From an uncultured Prevotella sp. (GTDB taxonomy: Bacteria; Bacteroidota; Bacteroidia; Bacteroidales; Bacteroidaceae), in the NCBI GenBank assembly GCA_946998295.1, contig CAMPYS010000022.1, positions 1 through 30,936 on the forward strand: DNA of 30,936 nt, in the 5' to 3' direction. Of this stretch, positions 30,843 to 30,936 are shown in pieces. Numbering within the stretch: position 1 is the first letter of the stretch; each line of letters starts with the position of its first letter. The notes under the pieces were generated by a model, which saw only the letters and a program-made list of their open reading frames with translations, did not search any database and was not told where the DNA came from. The translations under genes and the position numbers were made by a program.

Positions 30843-30936
30843 TGAGACCTCTGCAAAGCCTTACCCCATTCACTATCATTCTTTTTTTGAACACTATTGG
30901 CTCACCTGCAGTCTATATTTTTGATTTTTAGGCTGT
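30843..30936. mobile_element. Possible insertion-sequence end at the window edge
   Basis: From 30844, GAGACCTCTGCAAAGCC resembles the terminal repeats (GAGACCTTTGCA-like) I recall from IS5-related elements. Base composition also becomes less AT-rich here. No frame longer than about 28 codons is present in the remaining 94 bases, so a transposase gene, if any, lies outside. The other end cannot be seen. Confidence 0.3.

Overview
The window reads as chromosomal DNA of a low-GC member of the Bacteroidota, most likely order Bacteroidales and near the Prevotellaceae; this placement is an inference. Supporting it are a cargo protein with a type IX secretion (T9SS) sorting tail, the gene neighbourhood yrdC-clcA-fmt / DUF4834-pssA-psd / dnaE, and repeated copies of the Bacteroidota promoter (TTG, about 20 nt, TAnnTTTG). 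Shine-Dalgarno sequences are absent from nearly every gene start, again as expected for this phylum. Most genes are housekeeping. There is no prophage, CRISPR array or complete insertion sequence.

Layout: (1) 1-1.7 kb: a secreted leucine-rich-repeat T9SS cargo directly behind a tRNA-Phe gene. (2) 1.7-9.2 kb: rRNA methyltransferase RlmD facing a fused NfnAB-type transhydrogenase, then the minus-strand operon mmdA-type carboxyltransferase / 50-aa protein / biotin carrier / serS. (3) 9.4-12.7 kb: a plus-strand run of HAD phosphatase, CDF metal exporter, patatin and ZIP metal transporter. (4) 12.7-14.0 kb: rpsF-rpsR-rplI, with a divergent 55-aa membrane protein. (5) 14.2-19.4 kb: minus-strand yrdC-clcA-DUF438/PAS protein-fmt. 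(6) 19.4-20.1 kb: a 790-bp gene-free region holding a 23-bp tandem repeat array. (7) 20.1-21.8 kb: psd-pssA-DUF4834, making phosphatidylethanolamine. (8) 22.0-26.1 kb: dnaE and trxA. (9) 26.2-30.0 kb: a minus-strand run of a two-TM protein, DUF1232 protein, FeoB-associated Cys-rich protein, MATE exporter, glycosyltransferase and GNAT acetyltransferase. (10) 30.1-30.9 kb: RNase P RNA, tRNA-Arg(CCG) and a possible insertion-sequence end at the window edge.

Three small genes were found by reading the gaps between larger genes: 7405-7557, 14065-14232 and 28985-29140. Two tempting TTG starts (9385 and 27612) fall inside promoter -7 boxes, so later ATGs were chosen.

Nothing here is clearly a new biological system. 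The observations most worth following are: strong Shine-Dalgarno sites only at rpsR and rplI in a phylum that does not normally use them; the 23-bp iteron-like array; a 21-bp in-frame duplication inside a transmembrane helix of the CDF transporter; the conserved-looking 50-aa protein between the carboxyltransferase and biotin carrier genes; and probable leaderless or tRNA-linked mRNAs.
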